From Phlebopus portentosus (taxonomy: Eukaryota; Basidiomycota; Agaricomycetes; Boletales; Boletinellaceae), in assembly GCA_037892935.1 (NCBI GenBank), contig JAYXKI010000019.1, positions 186,001-250,000 on the forward strand: DNA of 64,000 nucleotides. The letters run 5' to 3'. Below are positions 12,360-25,549 of this stretch, piece after piece. Every line of letters begins with the position of its first letter. The first letter of the stretch is position 1. The notes beneath the pieces are model-generated. The model worked only from the letters and a program-made list of their open reading frames with translations, was not told the DNA's origin and did not search any database. Made by a program: the position numbers and the translations under genes.

Positions 12360-13540
12360 TTATATTATTACAAGTTTCAACTTCTTTGGACCTTCCAATC
12401 GCAGGCCATCCAGCCACTTCAATTCTTCGTTTACGTTTACCTCAGTCGGACGTTCATGCAAGACCCAATGGCCTGTCTCGAAAGACCTGATCGTATGGTT
12501 AGGACAAAGAGCTTTGAGAATGCCGATGTTCTCTGCTGAAGTGCTCGTGGGATCGCGCAGTGTTGCACCGAAGAAGACCGGCTGCTTGATGAAATAAGCA
12601 TTGAATGGAATATCTGTTGGTCTCGTGTTAGAGATGGGGAAGATTAAGAGAGGACGGTCGTTATGTGCCTGCTTCGTCACCAGCATTGAGATAAAATACC
12701 GTTGCCTTGTACCAGCAGAAGGCTCCCGCGAAACCATTCTTCGAGAGAAAGTAGATACAGAAACGCTTCTTACGGTTGCGAGTCAGTATATCTTGTAAAC
12801 AAGATATGTAGTCAGAGTATACTTCTTCGCCTGATGATGAGTACCCATGGCTTCTTGTCTGCAAGGAGCCATTCTTCAAGAGCGCCCTCAGGGCACCAAT
12901 GCTGCGTCAAGAGGTCATTGCTGGAATACAGCAAAGTAAAGAAGCTTTCTAGTTATGGCGAAACGGCGTCAAGTGAAGTCATTCCAGACTTCGGGGGAAG
13001 GGACTTACATGGCCCAAAGTGACCTTGTCTGCACCGTCCTTAGAGAAGAATTTCCGGTATCTGAACTTTGCGTATCCATACTTCTCGATACTTGCTGTAT
13101 TGAGCGCGTCTATGTTGAAACGTCCGGACGGTTGGTAGCACCCCATCGCGAAAAATGTGGATGCCAGGATACGTTCGGGATGATAAGTTAGAAGCCGAGA
13201 GTTAAGGCGGCTTCCCCAGTCATGCGAAATAGAAACAACGTTTTCCAGCTTCTCTGTATCCAGGATCTCAGCTATGTCTTTGGCCATTCTCTTCAGGCGA
13301 TACGCGCCCCGCTCAGTCGGTTTGTCCGTGCCGCCATAACCTAGTAAATCTGGGACGAGGATGCCATAGCCTTCTTTCAAGAAAAACACGACTACGCGAG
13401 TCCAGTCGGCTGATGTAGAAGGAAAACCATGAAGCAACAGAAGAGTCGGTCTGTTCACGTTTGACGCGATATGGTACTATGTAGTATCTAAATCTCTAGC
13501 CTCGGGAAGTCGTAAAACTTCTGTAGAGATTAGGATCCAT
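12360..13540 (-). pseudogene. epoxide hydrolase-like alpha/beta hydrolase, probably broken
   Basis: The frame carries the epoxide hydrolase pattern: oxyanion-hole HGFP (LLLLHGFPSTSADW), LLGYGGTDKP, nucleophile motif SHDWGS near 13235, the cap region (LLTQHWCPEGALEEWLLADK; NGFAGAFCWYK), and a C-terminal His in TGHWVLHERPTEV near 12465. The natural start is probably MDPNLYRSFTTSRG at 13540. A TAG follows at 13496-13498, and the next family block (YHIASNVNRPTLLLL) is in another frame, with no usable intron between them. A second frame change lies near 12845 (ADKKPW to GYSSSGEEVY), where only a 14-nt gap would be available. These breaks suggest loss of function. A shorter product from a non-ATG start near 13458 cannot be ruled out. 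The gene converges on Kish. Confidence 0.65.
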
Positions 13541-14218
13541 GATTGAAAGTAGTTCAAATAAAGCCTGAGAACGTTGAGACAGAATGGTCTTGCAACAACA
13601 ACAACGTGGATTCGGTTTGTCCCTCTTGGTGACCAAGGGCAAGCGCGATGGGGTGTAACTACTACATGGCCTGCCTGAGTCCCCCACGGAAACTTTTTCT
13701 TAAAAATTCTCACGGTTTTTGAGCCCGGATTTGTGCGTTTCGGGTAATTTGGAATCTTTCTGAAAAAAAGATATTTCTTCAAAAATGGGCACGGATTTTG
13801 GACTCGGGCCTCTGTAGAGATAGAGATAATCAGGGGTTCCTGGTGTAAGTACGCAAAGTACATGTACAGTAATATACCTTTTTCTAATCTGAGACATACC
13901 GCCGGGGCATCCGAACCGAGCTCGGACTGAACCCCAAATCAAAGTGTTGCCCAGCTTTACTTGCATCCTGATCCACCTGACTCATGCTTTGGGCTGACCG
14001 AGTGGATTCAGAAAAATCACGTGTAAATAATTGCAGAGAGGCAGGCAGATACAGTACAGACAGTGAAGTCATGATGCTACGTGTGTCATATCCTAATAGT
14101 TGAATAGACTCGTACAGAGTGGGGATGCGTTTATGATGAAAAATATATACAATACAGAAGGAGAGAATGCAAATTAGTCTGTAATGCGCAGGGAGAGGTG
14201 GGGGTCCAGAAACCAACA

Positions 14219-17200
14219 TCAGAACGTCATCCTCGCATCTACCTCTGGCTCCGTCAAGAAATACGTTCCTTCAATCGCCGCCTGCGATCTCCAGTCCTCT
14301 ACGAATTGCGCGGTATCCCCACTGAACTCTGGGGCCTTATTTGACCCATCATCGTTGATCCAAGTCATGTCGTAAGAGGGTGCCGCTGTGGTAACATTAG
14401 GAACGGATTCGAAAGGTCCCTGCAGTCCACCATAAGTGCCGGAAATGATAGCCTCTAGTTGCGCTGCTTCAGGAACCCAAGGACTGCTGGATGCCACAAA
14501 GGACGAGCTTGTATCAAAAGGGCCGTGGGGCGCTGGCGGGAATTGCTGACCGGTCGGCTGAGTTTGTGATTGCGGTCCTGGACCTGGAAATTTTTGGTTG
14601 AATTCGAATGGCGAGGCGGTTGCATCGGAACCTGATATATTGTTAGAGGGACTGTAGATCATATTGAATAGAGACACGATGTCTTGGTCAAAGGATGTTG
14701 ATGTTGATGGAACAGAGTACTGCGCCTGGCTGGGGTGCGCCGCGGAGGTATCTGACTTGACAACAGAGCTTGTACCGGCTAAGGCAACTTGCTGCCTTGG
14801 CTGTGAGGAGAAAGAAGTCTCCGAGGTAGGCATCGATGGAGAGGAATCTATATTGCTGGTGGCGCCGGACTTCGGCGTGGAAGCATCGTCGCTTGAGCCC
14901 CTTCTTGCCGGAGAGCCAGAACCGCAGACCTCCGCCTTCGTCCTGTTCATTCGGTGCACCAAGCGTGCTGATCCGTGGAGGATGCTAAGTTCATCTATCT
15001 CATCTACCTCGACTTTTGGTATCGTCATGCCTGGAGGAACCCCGGTCTCGTTCGCCTTCTTTTGTAAAGCAGTTAGGGCTCTCTCGCGAAGGCGGTATAG
15101 GATAGGCTACGGGAACAGATGAGTATATGGGAATGGCGTTGAAGAAAGAAGGACAGACCAGGCCATTCCTCGCGACCGGGTGGGAACTAGCCTCTCGGAA
15201 TAGGTTGACGACTAGGTCAAGGTCATGGAAAGCAGCATTTGCTAGTGCCAACTGATTTACGTTTGAGGCAACCGACCCGATAACAACCTATTCATCGCAT
15301 CCAGTTAGCGACGCGTAAACTCCATAACCTTGATCTCAACATACGCCTGATGTTAGGCAATGGGTCCAAATCGGCCATAAACGGATAAGAATCCCTGGAA
15401 GATGTTCAAAGCACATGCGTACGTTGCGCAGAAGCTTGATTGAGCAAGCATACGCAGCTAGAAAGGATGGCGCAAATGGACTCCTAAGCGGATTTTCCGG
15501 ATCTTTGATCATAGCTCTCGCAAAAAAGTTCTTGTGGATAGTGAGAAGCGCTATGGAGGATACAATTCAGTCCTATCGAACAATGAAGCAGAAAGAAGCG
15601 CCCTTACTTAGTTCTTTCTGCATTACCCACATACGCGGTCGAAGCTCGGCGCTTGGCCCAGAATCCGTAAGATTGGGAGGTATTGGCGGGTCTCCAAACT
15701 CTCGTATCCTTCTATCAAAGTCCAAGATCTCAGAGTATTTGATGGGTCTGGTCAGGCATAGGTGTTCCGAAATTGGTCCAACGACGTCCCTGACAAAGCG
15801 ATGCCTCCATCTAGTTACTGCACCTTTGTGTTAGGAAGGTATAGATAGACAGTCGAAACAGTCACGCGTACATCCTTCCTGTTCATTTCCATGGTGGTCG
15901 ACAAACGCGTCCTGGTCTTCTGGAAATTCGCAATCTGTCTCTTGCAAACGAAAAATCGATGGTCTCCCTGTTCCGAGACTCTACAGATAAATGGGAGATG
16001 GTTAGCTTCACCGTTCATGATGTAAAGTAACCACTTACCTTGTATTTGTCAAGGCAGAAGATTTCCCAAAACACAAATCTTCTGCGCTGGATATATCTCG
16101 GCTCCAAATTCCAATGAGCCGGATCGCGATCTACATCAACCATTGATAAAGGGCTAAATGGAGATAGATACCAACTCACGTAGTCCAATCTAATAATCAA
16201 CAAATGAGTCAATTATGAAGGCTTACTTGCTCTAAAGAATGACATACGCTAGCGGCGACGATGAGCGCGAATGACACGATTTTCCATCCGGCCTCCAGAG
16301 TTGACTTGTCACCAGAAAAAAAATCATACTGGGCTATGAGAGTAATGGTCTGGACCGTCTCCAGGGAAGCACCGCCGGGACTCATCACGGAATGTGTATT
16401 CAGGGCAGCTAAAGCAAGAGTATGATACGTCTTGCCTTCTGAGTTGCTGGGCGGTAGAGTTAGATCACCCGCTGCGCCGCAAGCAAAAAGTGCTAAGGCA
16501 AGCGCTAGGTGATGCATTTTGTGCTTTCCGTCGTATTTACCCATGTCGTCCTTTCGTGATGATAGATCTAAACTTTTCCCCTTGTAAAGCATTGGTAAAA
16601 GGTCTTCCATGATTTGATCTCGCTGTATCGAACGCGGTAGCCAGCATATATTCTCCAGATAGGCTTCAGCCAGTGCCGTGGCTCGTTCGTAGGTGGGAAG
16701 ATGCTCCACGAGAAGTGCTAACAATTCCTCCTTAGGTAGTTGCACCTGAGATAATGGAAAGCCTTTCGCCGCATGCGTCAAGCTTTCTGGTAGTTTGCGT
16801 TCCAAGCTCGAATCCGGACCAGCGTTCATAAACGAGTGTTCATATCCATCGTTATCAGGCTCGTTCTGGAAGTATTGTATTAGCTACTTTGTGAACGTAT
16901 AGATCGGTGAATGCTAAAGTTACCATGAGTAATGTCTAAGAAGAACAACGAAATGATGTCACTGTGGGACATTTCTAAGAGCACATGAGTATTCACGCAC
17001 CTCAGCCGCGACACGTCCAACAAATCGGGACGCTCCGCAGTCCGCAACGGTCAGAGTTCCAAAGGCTGTGGTCATTTCTTCCTCTTCATCCGCTACCTCG
17101 GCCTCCTCCTTTTCATTGTCTTCATTAGTGAGACCATCTACGCCCGACTTAATGGCCAACAATGGATCTGAAAGGAGCGGATGAGGCATCCCTGAGACGC

Positions 17201-17822
17201 TCGAATGTGCGATCTGAAGGGCATCCTCGAGTTGACTGCAGAAAAGTTCTGAGTGTGCCAGCGTTCGAAGCAAGGCAAGAACAAGATGTACCGGATGCGT
17301 TGGCTCATCTGAATCAGCTTGCCATGAAGCTTGTCGGTGTTCGCGAGGACAAACCTACCAAGGGACAATAAGGACAAGCCCTAGACATTCAGCAAATTGA
17401 CGCCATGTACCTTGATCCTTGTCCCGTTGTAAGCAGTCCTGTATGCAATTAAGTACGTAGATCCAAAGGATAAGGACGGCATCTATGATCGCACCGTTTG
17501 GACATATCGAATGACACCCCCTGCGTATACATGAATTACACGGAATCTGAGCATGAAGAAGATAAGTCTCATTCTTACAGAACGTAAAGAGTTCTTTCTT
17601 TCATACCTTTTTGTTGCATTTCAATTTCAGCCTATAAAAATATATATATCAGCGGCCATCTTCACATGACGTGCGAGTTACAAACCTTCGGCATTCTGCA
17701 CACGATATCTCTCCTCGAGCCCGTTTCCGCTCCAGCTCCCTTTCGCGAGCTCTACGTGCTGAGGCTTGGCGTTTCAACTTGGCATAGGTCTCCCCGTCAT
17801 CGCCGTCCTTAGCCGATTGCAT
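14219..17822 (-). CDS. Zn2Cys6 fungal transcription factor, copy A
   Basis: This looks like a nuclear DNA-binding regulator. It starts at 17822 (MQSAKDGDDGETYAKLKRQA), followed by a basic region and the zinc cluster CAECRR-LKLKCNKK (17605-17700) and IPCNSCIRRGC (near 17525). The cluster is interrupted by introns after CRR and after NKK. Downstream come an acidic segment (EEAEVADEEEEMTTAFGTL), the middle homology region (ATALAEAYLENICWLPRSIQ), DPAHWNLEPRYIQRRRFVFW near 16090, which is characteristic of the fungal_trans domain, and a low-complexity Ser/Gln/Pro-rich C-terminus from 15028 down to the stop at 14219. At least eight introns are present and some exon ends are uncertain. A paralogue with the same layout is at 55208-58402. 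The target genes are unknown. Confidence 0.85.
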
Positions 17823-20742
17823 CGTTTGGTCACTCCGCCGTTCCAGAAAGACACGCGTCGTAGTAACTGTGTCTCGTTTCGCCAGTCACAATGCTCACGT
17901 AGAAATGTGATGATGGCAAGAGTAAAGCGCAGACCATCGCACACGGGCGCGCTGCGGTCAAGACACTGGCGCCTATTGGTCTTGGATGACTCAGTTTCAA
18001 CATTACAATACACGCGTCCCTCCGGCATCTGGGCACGTGATATTATTGAAACTGCAAAAGGCAACAACGATCGTACCTGGAGATCGACGTCAAATGGCTT
18101 GGCTGAAAGTCTATCTTAGAATATCTCTGCTTTGTGGTCCGGGAGCCCAGGACGACCAAAACGGAATCTCATCCAACAACTCGATGCATAATCCTCAGTT
18201 AAAATCTTAAGATTCCGAGCCGGCATGACGGATCACGAAGAACCATAGAAAGGCACCTCGATAGCTGTTAGCCGTTTCTTTGAGATACGAGTATACGAGG
18301 CGGCAGAAGATTCAGGGGGAAACAACAAGAACTTCTCTTCTTTTTCTCTCCGAAGTGAGCGCGCGAGTTGATTGCAAGTATAATCTTCATTCCGCATCAG
18401 TATCCTTCAAAAGACATTACAAGGGTAGATTCCTGAAGAGACATGCCATGTACTCGCAGGACGTACCGGATACTTGGTGAGAGGATTCAATCTATGAACT
18501 AGACCTACCGATGACTGGTGCCATCAGGATTGAATTCAGTCCGTGATTAGAACTCCCGAAATTTCTGTAACTGTTTTCAGACATGGCCATGTAGGTCCAA
18601 AGGTCTATAACCCATCGATCCACAAAGGTGACTTCGGAACTCTGAGAAGGTGCTACGCAATATAATAGAAGGACATTTCACGACATTGTAAAATTGCCTT
18701 AGTGAATACAAAACTCCTCGAAATGAAACACAGTATAGGAAACTTTTCCAGTTTATGGTTCCGATTTCTTGGCCGTTAACGGAAGCAGCGCGCGAAGAGT
18801 CATTTCTCGTGGATATGCGATGATCGCTTCAGGACCTTGTCCAAAAAGCTGAGACTAAGGAGAGCATGGTTGTATGCCCAAGCAATTGTTGTACGGAAGC
18901 GGAAGACGAAAGCATTACGGCAGGACGCCTTAGACATCCCGCGGACCTGGCTATAAAAATTCGTTTGCGGGGAGGAAAATCAGGAACCCACGAAGTCCTG
19001 GAAAATGGCAAATCGTCCCTGATTTCCTTCGACTGGGATGGCAGAAAAGATTGAGGGTGATCTGGACGGATGGGATCTAGAATGCCCCAAACCACCATTG
19101 TTTGGACGCATTTTCATTTCGCCAGATCGATCAGGTCAAGTCAATTGCGTTTTCAATAGCGACTTGGATTCATGTCTCCGAGGATAGCGGCGGATTCTAC
19201 GAAAAGACGCCCGGAAGTCGTACCATTCGACTGTACGGCTTGCGAAAGATCAAAGATAAATTTATCTTTCTGTGCCGAGTATAGACCGTATTGTCGCAGA
19301 CCGGCCGCAGATACCCCGTAAAGCTGTTCGCGCGAAGATAATTTTAACGTGCACATGCAGAAATTATATATTCACCTGCCTACTAGCGGAAGAGATTTTG
19401 CTTGCCAGCACAAGCGAGACCGATTGAGTGTGCCGAACTGCGGGTGATAAGACACATGATACACCAGCGGACAGAACGCAGTTGCAGCGCGAAGATTTCA
19501 ATTCAATGGATGCCGCCAAAGTATCGGCTGTCCCATGCAGTGTTGTTGGAGGAACGTATGATGTGCGGTGATAATAGTAACCAAAACCGGACCTTGCCAG
19601 TCTACAAATAGCAACAAATATATTCGGCGAACGTTCAGGGCTCCTAACTGAGACCTTGGCCACTTTATGGTTACATTTATGCGCAGGATGTACCTGGATA
19701 AACAAGCACAGGAGTAGGTGTGAAATTGCTTTTCGGTGTTTCCACAGGGCCATGCCATGGATACTAGTAGAGCTGACAATAGGCAGAGTAGAGGGGATCC
19801 AAACTAGGCAACCACGTGAGGCTCGTGTAACTCTTCTCCACTCCGCCCTAGCAGCGTGTCGACAATTAATGGCTCCTTTTGTCGTCCCACAGGATAGGAT
19901 AGTTATGCAGCGGCAACCCCTGCCGCGCAGAACGTCTCCCTGAAGCACGAACTTTCTGTGCCGACTGAATTCGCTTTATCGGAAGCTTCTACTACCAGAA
20001 GACCAAACAGGTTAGGATGCTGCATATCACCTAGGTTAGCTGATAATGACCCAGTGCACATGCAGCAGTTTACAACTGATTTTCTGTTAGTACTGGCAAT
20101 TTGAGTTGCCAATTTGGGTCTTCCATGTATAAGCTAAACTGGCCCTTCGAGCTCAAAAATGTCACATACTATGGCCAACTCAATTTATACCTCATATCCG
20201 AATCGGTCTTGGGCGCCGTTCCGCCAGATCGCCACAATCAAGGTGGTGGATTCTCCTGAACTCTCTATATGGATTTCTCAAAGTCCCATCGAAAACTGTT
20301 GTCGCTTGTTCCCCTTTCTGGAGAAAACCTCGGATCTATCTTCCGCCTCACTCACCTGAGATCGCCGCGTACCTTACTCCGAACAATCTGTCAGTTTCAA
20401 GTTGTCGCTGTTGTGCTCTGCTTCTCAATGAATAGCGATCATCCAGAATTGTACAAGCTTTCGAAAACTGCGACTTCCCTGCATGTACGTATACTCTCCA
20501 CCCAGCTGTGCTCGGACCGTTGCCTAATCAGTTTTCCATCTGTGCACCCCGGACTGTACGATCTGCGTCGTTGTAGTATTTAATGCCTTTGGGCGACAAG
20601 TTAACGTTCTTCATACGTCCCCTGTCCCGCCGAAGAAGCGACGCACAGTGGGCTCTTATACCCCAGACTCCTAACCGCGATGCAGTGGTTCCCTCACTCT
20701 CATTACAAATTTCACTCTCTGTCCTTCCCTTTGCCCTCCCGG
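17823..20742. other. 2.9-kb stretch without a recognisable gene
   Basis: Several open frames of 60-194 codons occur on both strands (for example 19364-19948, minus). None has a domain I recognise, and overlapping frames on the opposite strand are equally open. The right part holds the promoter of the copper radical oxidase. Direct repeats or transposon ends were not seen by eye. Confidence 0.4.
20690..20742 (+). promoter_or_regulatory. CT-rich leader before the copper radical oxidase start
   Basis: A pyrimidine-rich tract (TTTCACTCTCTGTCCTTCCC and onwards) runs to within about 10 bases of the ATG at 20743. CT-rich leaders are common just upstream of starts in filamentous fungi, and this one supports the chosen start. 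Confidence 0.45.
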
Positions 20743-23700
20743 ATGAGTTCGCTCATCGCATTGCTGGCGGTGGTGCGTTTCCCATCGCTCTGCGTTTTGG
20801 TGTGAATGCTCATACTTTCTATGCTCACATTCTGTCCACGTGCTGTGTACGTCATGGCTATTCTCTCACTTCCTTTCATTAGCTCGCTCCAGTTACATAC
20901 TCCTTCCCTCACGCAGATATAGGTCCTCTGTCTAATCCCCACATACATGTTGCTCATGCAAAGCGTCAAAGCATTCCCACATCGCTCCCCGGAAGTTGGA
21001 CTAGCCAAGGATGTTTTACGTATGTTGCCGTCTATTATCGGAACTGACATTTAGACCGACTTCTATCCATTATTGCAGAGACGATCCCGCTTCTCGGACT
21101 CTCGCTGGTGCTACTTATACTGATACTACCGCCATGACGGTGGAGAATTGCATCACTTTCTGTTCTGGTTCAAGTACCGGGGCAAATGGTATCCCAGTTC
21201 AGAGCTCTAGCTTCATTTTTGCGGGTGTAGAATTCGGACAAGAATGCTGTACGTGCTCCTATGCCTCATACACCTTTCAGTTTTGTTTATTCTTGTATTT
21301 CACCAAAGACTGTGATAATTTCATTGAGAATGGTGGCACAAATGCGTCGCTTGCGGACTGCAATATGGCATGCACCGGGGACGCGTCTGAATCCTGCGGT
21401 GGACCCAACCGTCTGAACCTTTTCTTTTCTGGCGGTACCCCTCCTGCACCTCCGATTGAAGTACCCAGTGTAGGTCAATGGGTATCTTTGGGATGCTATT
21501 CGTAGGTCGTTTACATATTTAAATTGAATCGTTACAACTGATGCTTCCCGCGAACAGTGATGACGTTAACAACCGTACTCTCTCCACTCCGATCGGCGTA
21601 AATGGTGACATGACGGTTCCTGCTTGTTTGGCAGCCTGTCAATCCAGCAACTTCCCTCTTGCTGGACTTGAGTTTGCGACGCAATGCTTTTGTGGAACTG
21701 AAATACAAGGTGAAGGTGCTCCGGCGTCGTCAGGCTGCAATATGGTCTGCCAAGGCAATTCTTCGACGTTTTGTGGAGGTGCGGACCGACTCAATTTGTA
21801 TAATTTCACTGGAACTATTACTGGCCCGCCGACCGTAAATCCTCCGGCGGGAGGCGGAGGCGGAGCACCCGATCCCGATGTCCAACCAGTTCTTACCGGG
21901 TTGCCAGCACCCTGGAACTACAGCGGATGTTATGTGTAAGCATTTTCCCTGAGACACGCGACGGTTTGACCTATTCTTTTTTCTATTCTAGGGACAACGC
22001 TCACGGACGCATTCTGGGAACACAACAGCCAGATAACGATGCTCTTACCGTGGAATCTTGCGTCGGCTTTTGCCAGAGTCAGAACTTTACTCTGGCCGGC
22101 ATGGAATTCGGTGTCCAGTGCTGTAAGTTGACCTCCAAACTTCTGTTCGCTCCATTTCCTTCGTTGGAGTTCGGTACCCCAAATTCCTCTGACTTCGGCC
22201 GATGAACAAGAAAACTTACTGATACAAACTTTGATTGTAGTCTGTGACAACAACGTGATTAATGGAGGTGTTCTAGCCGCTGAGGACACCGATTGCAACA
22301 TGGCATGCGGTGGTAGCTCAACGTGAGTTTTTCTTTTTTACAGCATGCTTCTTGCTTCCGGCAATGGGAAGTAGATGCCCAGGTTGCCGAGTTACACTCC
22401 CTTCTCAGATTCGGCCTGATCTCATGCTGATCTTGCTTCTTCCATTACTCCTGCTGTCGTGTAATCTCCGGCACCTGATCGACATGATCTGTCTATTTTG
22501 TATTCGGCGCGATGGTTTCATCTTTTCCCCTGGATGAACTAATGTCGCGGCTCAATCGCCTGATCTTCTGGCGCGAATCGCGGCTACTCTGGCTTCCCTG
22601 TACTTCTTTTGAACCTTATGGGAAATTCTTTCGCGTCATTCTAGAGAGGCATGCGGCGGTCCGAATCGCATGTCCATCTACTCGACGTCGAGCAACGTGA
22701 CCCTCTTGCCAGTACCGGTTCCCCAGAACACGAGCCTTCCAGGCAATTGGAAATATGTTGGCTGTCTAGCGTAAGCGTCTGTTTCATTCTCAAGGATCTT
22801 CTTCGCTCATGTCAGGTGGTCAGTGAACCAGGCGCGGACCGTGTCTTCCCGTACCAAATTATCTTCGAGAAAAACAACTCAGCGACCAACTGCCTTTCTC
22901 TTTGTTCCACGTATGGATATCCTGCTGCTGGAATGGAATTCGGCGACGAGTGTTGTACGTATCTTCTGTTTCGAGCATCGGTCCCTCAGTGTCTTTGCTG
23001 ATACGTTATGAAAAAGGGTGTGGTGACGTAGAAGACATCGTGAATAACGGAGGTACGAATGCATCCGAAGCCGATTGTGCAATGGCCTGCTCGGGAGACC
23101 CAATCCACCTTTGCGGTGGTGCTGAACGCTTGAGTCTTTATGAATGGGAGGGCGGTCTGAACACGTGGCACACTCCTGAAAACACTGGTCGCTATGAAGT
23201 ATGTCTGGTACCTTGAATGCATTACTGAGCTAAACATGGTATCATTTCTTTTCGCGCAGTTCTTGATCGGAGGGCTTGTCATTCCCCTTATTGCTAATGT
23301 CGGCGTGAACAACAAGGTCCAATTCCTTGAGAAGTTTGGCACTGGACCACCAAATTCAACAGGTCATTCTCATCCTTATGATTCTGGAGAAGCAGCTGAC
23401 TGGTAATGACACAGGTGCATACGAGCTGGATCTTTCTCTCACCGACGACTTCACCAAAGCATGGCGTGAGATGCACGTGAAGACTGATGTCTTCTGCGCT
23501 GCTACTGTGATACTTCCGGACAAAGCTGGTCGATTGATCGATGTTGGTGGATGGTCGTTGGATTCGACATTCGGTATACGCCTATACACGCCTAGTGGCT
23601 CTCCTGGTGTCAACGGAACCACCGATTGGGAAGAAAATGTCAATGAGTTAAGTCTGCAGGTGCGATCCATGACCGTTTTTGATCCGCTTTACATTACTAA

Positions 23701-25057
23701 TACTCCACAAGAATGGTCGATGGTACCCTGGTGCTATGATCATGGCTAACGGTAGTGTTCTGGTGGTGGGTGGCGAGGATGGCAGCAATGGACCCCCGGT
23801 ACCAACGCTCGAGATTCTTCCGAAGCCAGAAGGTGGTCCGACGGTGCTCACTATGGACTGGCTACAGCGCACCGACCCGAATAATCTCTATCCGTTCCTT
23901 TTCGTCCTTCCCTCCGGAGGTGTCTTCGTCATTTACTATAACGAGGCGCGCATTCTTGATGAGGTTACGTTTGACACAATTAGACAGCTTCCGAATGTAC
24001 CTGGTGCAGTGAACAACTTCTTGGGAGGCCGTACTTATCCGATGGAGGGCACAGCCGTGATGCTTCCTCAATCAGCGCCGTATACGGATCCTGTCGAAGT
24101 TCTTGTTTGTGGTGGATCGACTCCAGGACCTGCCATCGCTTTAGACAACTGTGTTACTATCCAGCCGGAAGTGGAAAGCGCTACATGGACTATCGAACGC
24201 ATGGTAAGTAGAGGGGCACCTAAGCGAAGTGGCTTGCTTGTTATTCATTGTTACTTTCCCAGCCGTCGAAGCGCGTGATGACCTGCATGGTCCCGATGCC
24301 GGATGGAACATATATGATCATGAATGGGGCTCAGCAGGGTGTTGCAGGATTCGGATTGGCAACTGATCCGAACTTGCAGGCACTGTTATACGATCCCAGT
24401 CAGCCGCTCGGCTCGAGAATTTCAATTTTGAACACGACCATCGTCGACCGATTGTACCATTCAGAAGCAATATTGCTTCCGGACGGACGTGTACTCGTAT
24501 CGGGGTCAGATCCTGAGGACACGAGGTTCCCTCAAGAGTATCGCGTGGAAGTTTACATCCCCCCATACTTGTCGTCTGGTTTAACTCAGCCGTCGTTTAC
24601 GATTGAGGACACGGACTGGAGCTACGGCGAACAAGTTCCGATCACTGTGACGCTTCATCAAGGAAGCACGAGCACTATGCGTGTCTCGCTTATTGGAGGT
24701 AAGACGAGGGGCATTAATCAGAATTGAAGCAAGATAATAAGCAAATCTCTTCTGTCCAGCTGTTGCGAGTACCCATGGGAACAGTATGGGCGCTCGCACG
24801 ATCTTCCCAGAGTTTAGCTGCTCTGGGAACACATGTACAGTCACCGCACCTCCAAATGCTCACATTAGCCCACCTGGTTGGTTCCAGCTCTTCGTACTCG
24901 ATGGCCCGACACCATCGCATTCAACGTGGGTACGCATCGGAGGCGATCCCTCGGAGCTCGGTAAGTGTAATGATATCTTCGCATTGATCGTCGTTTCATT
25001 CTTTGACTTTCAGGCAACTGGCCGCCTTTCGACGACTTCACTCGTCCCGGCGTTTGA
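20743..25057 (+). CDS. secreted copper radical oxidase with four N-terminal WSC domains
   Basis: This is a glyoxal-oxidase/galactose-oxidase type enzyme that would oxidise aldehydes or alcohols and release H2O2, which supports peroxidases in wood-decay fungi. A 30-nt first exon (20743-20772) joins 20883 to give [17 protein letters not shown], a signal peptide, followed by a Kex2-like KR site in HVAHAKRQS. Four WSC domains follow (from about 20990 to 23160), each with GC(Y/F/L), a Cys-rich core and CGG(P/A)xR(L/M)xxY/F. The catalytic part begins near 23270. It shows [13 protein letters not shown] (cross-linking Cys), GRWYPGAM (a Tyr partner), [12 protein letters not shown] (Tyr-His copper ligands) and a C-terminal DUF1929-like domain with [18 protein letters not shown]. 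It ends DDFTRPGV. The layout resembles Phanerochaete cro3-cro5. Many introns; all key residues appear present. Confidence 0.9.
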
Positions 25058-25549
25058 AAGTAGATTGATAGTGAGAAGTTAGTCTTGAATGGATAATGCT
25101 GCCGTCGGTCCGTCGGCTCCTTTGCGACTGCTTTCGGTAAACAGCTGTTATTGGACAATACCTTTCGTTCACTCTTTATGTTGTGTCGGGACTTTCGTCG
25201 TTCTTTTGCTTGGCTGAGGAATTTATCTGTCTGTACCAGAAATTGAATATTTCTTTGGATGTTGATCGCTCTCCTTTATATCTACTGTACATCAACGTTG
25301 AACCAAATACTCCTTGGATCGTCTAACCTCAACTCAGATGTGTGAGGGTCGGATCAATTGAATATGAAAACAACAATGTCCAAAATGCGACTCTTCAAAT
25401 GTCTACGGATACAGTTTTGTCCTGGTACAGATGAGTGTCAGCATGATTTTATTTCGGACAGTTGGAAATATGGAATGCCGGCATTCCAGTAGCATTGTGA
25501 ACTAGTCACAACGCTGAGCCTTACTTTGATGTCCCTGGGTGGGATCGAT
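25058..25549. other. convergent 3' intergenic region
   Basis: This lies between the copper oxidase stop and the stop of the minus-strand gene at 25550. It is AT-rich with no coding signal. It probably holds both 3' UTRs. Confidence 0.5.

Noticed and set aside
17635..17660. TATAAAAATATATATAT as a TATA box
   Set aside because: It lies inside an intron of the zinc-cluster region of regulator A, downstream of its start.
18829..19098. Minus-strand frame with TSWVPDFPPRKR, similar to a phrase in HET-domain proteins
   Set aside because: Only a few residues match, and no other HET block lies nearby.
19364..19948. 194-codon minus-strand frame
   Set aside because: No recognisable domain, many Cys/Arg/Ser of random type, and equally open frames on the opposite strand.
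20990..23170. WSC domains read as a separate wall-stress sensor gene
   Set aside because: The WSC exons join directly into the oxidase domain and there is no membrane helix, so this is one copper oxidase gene.
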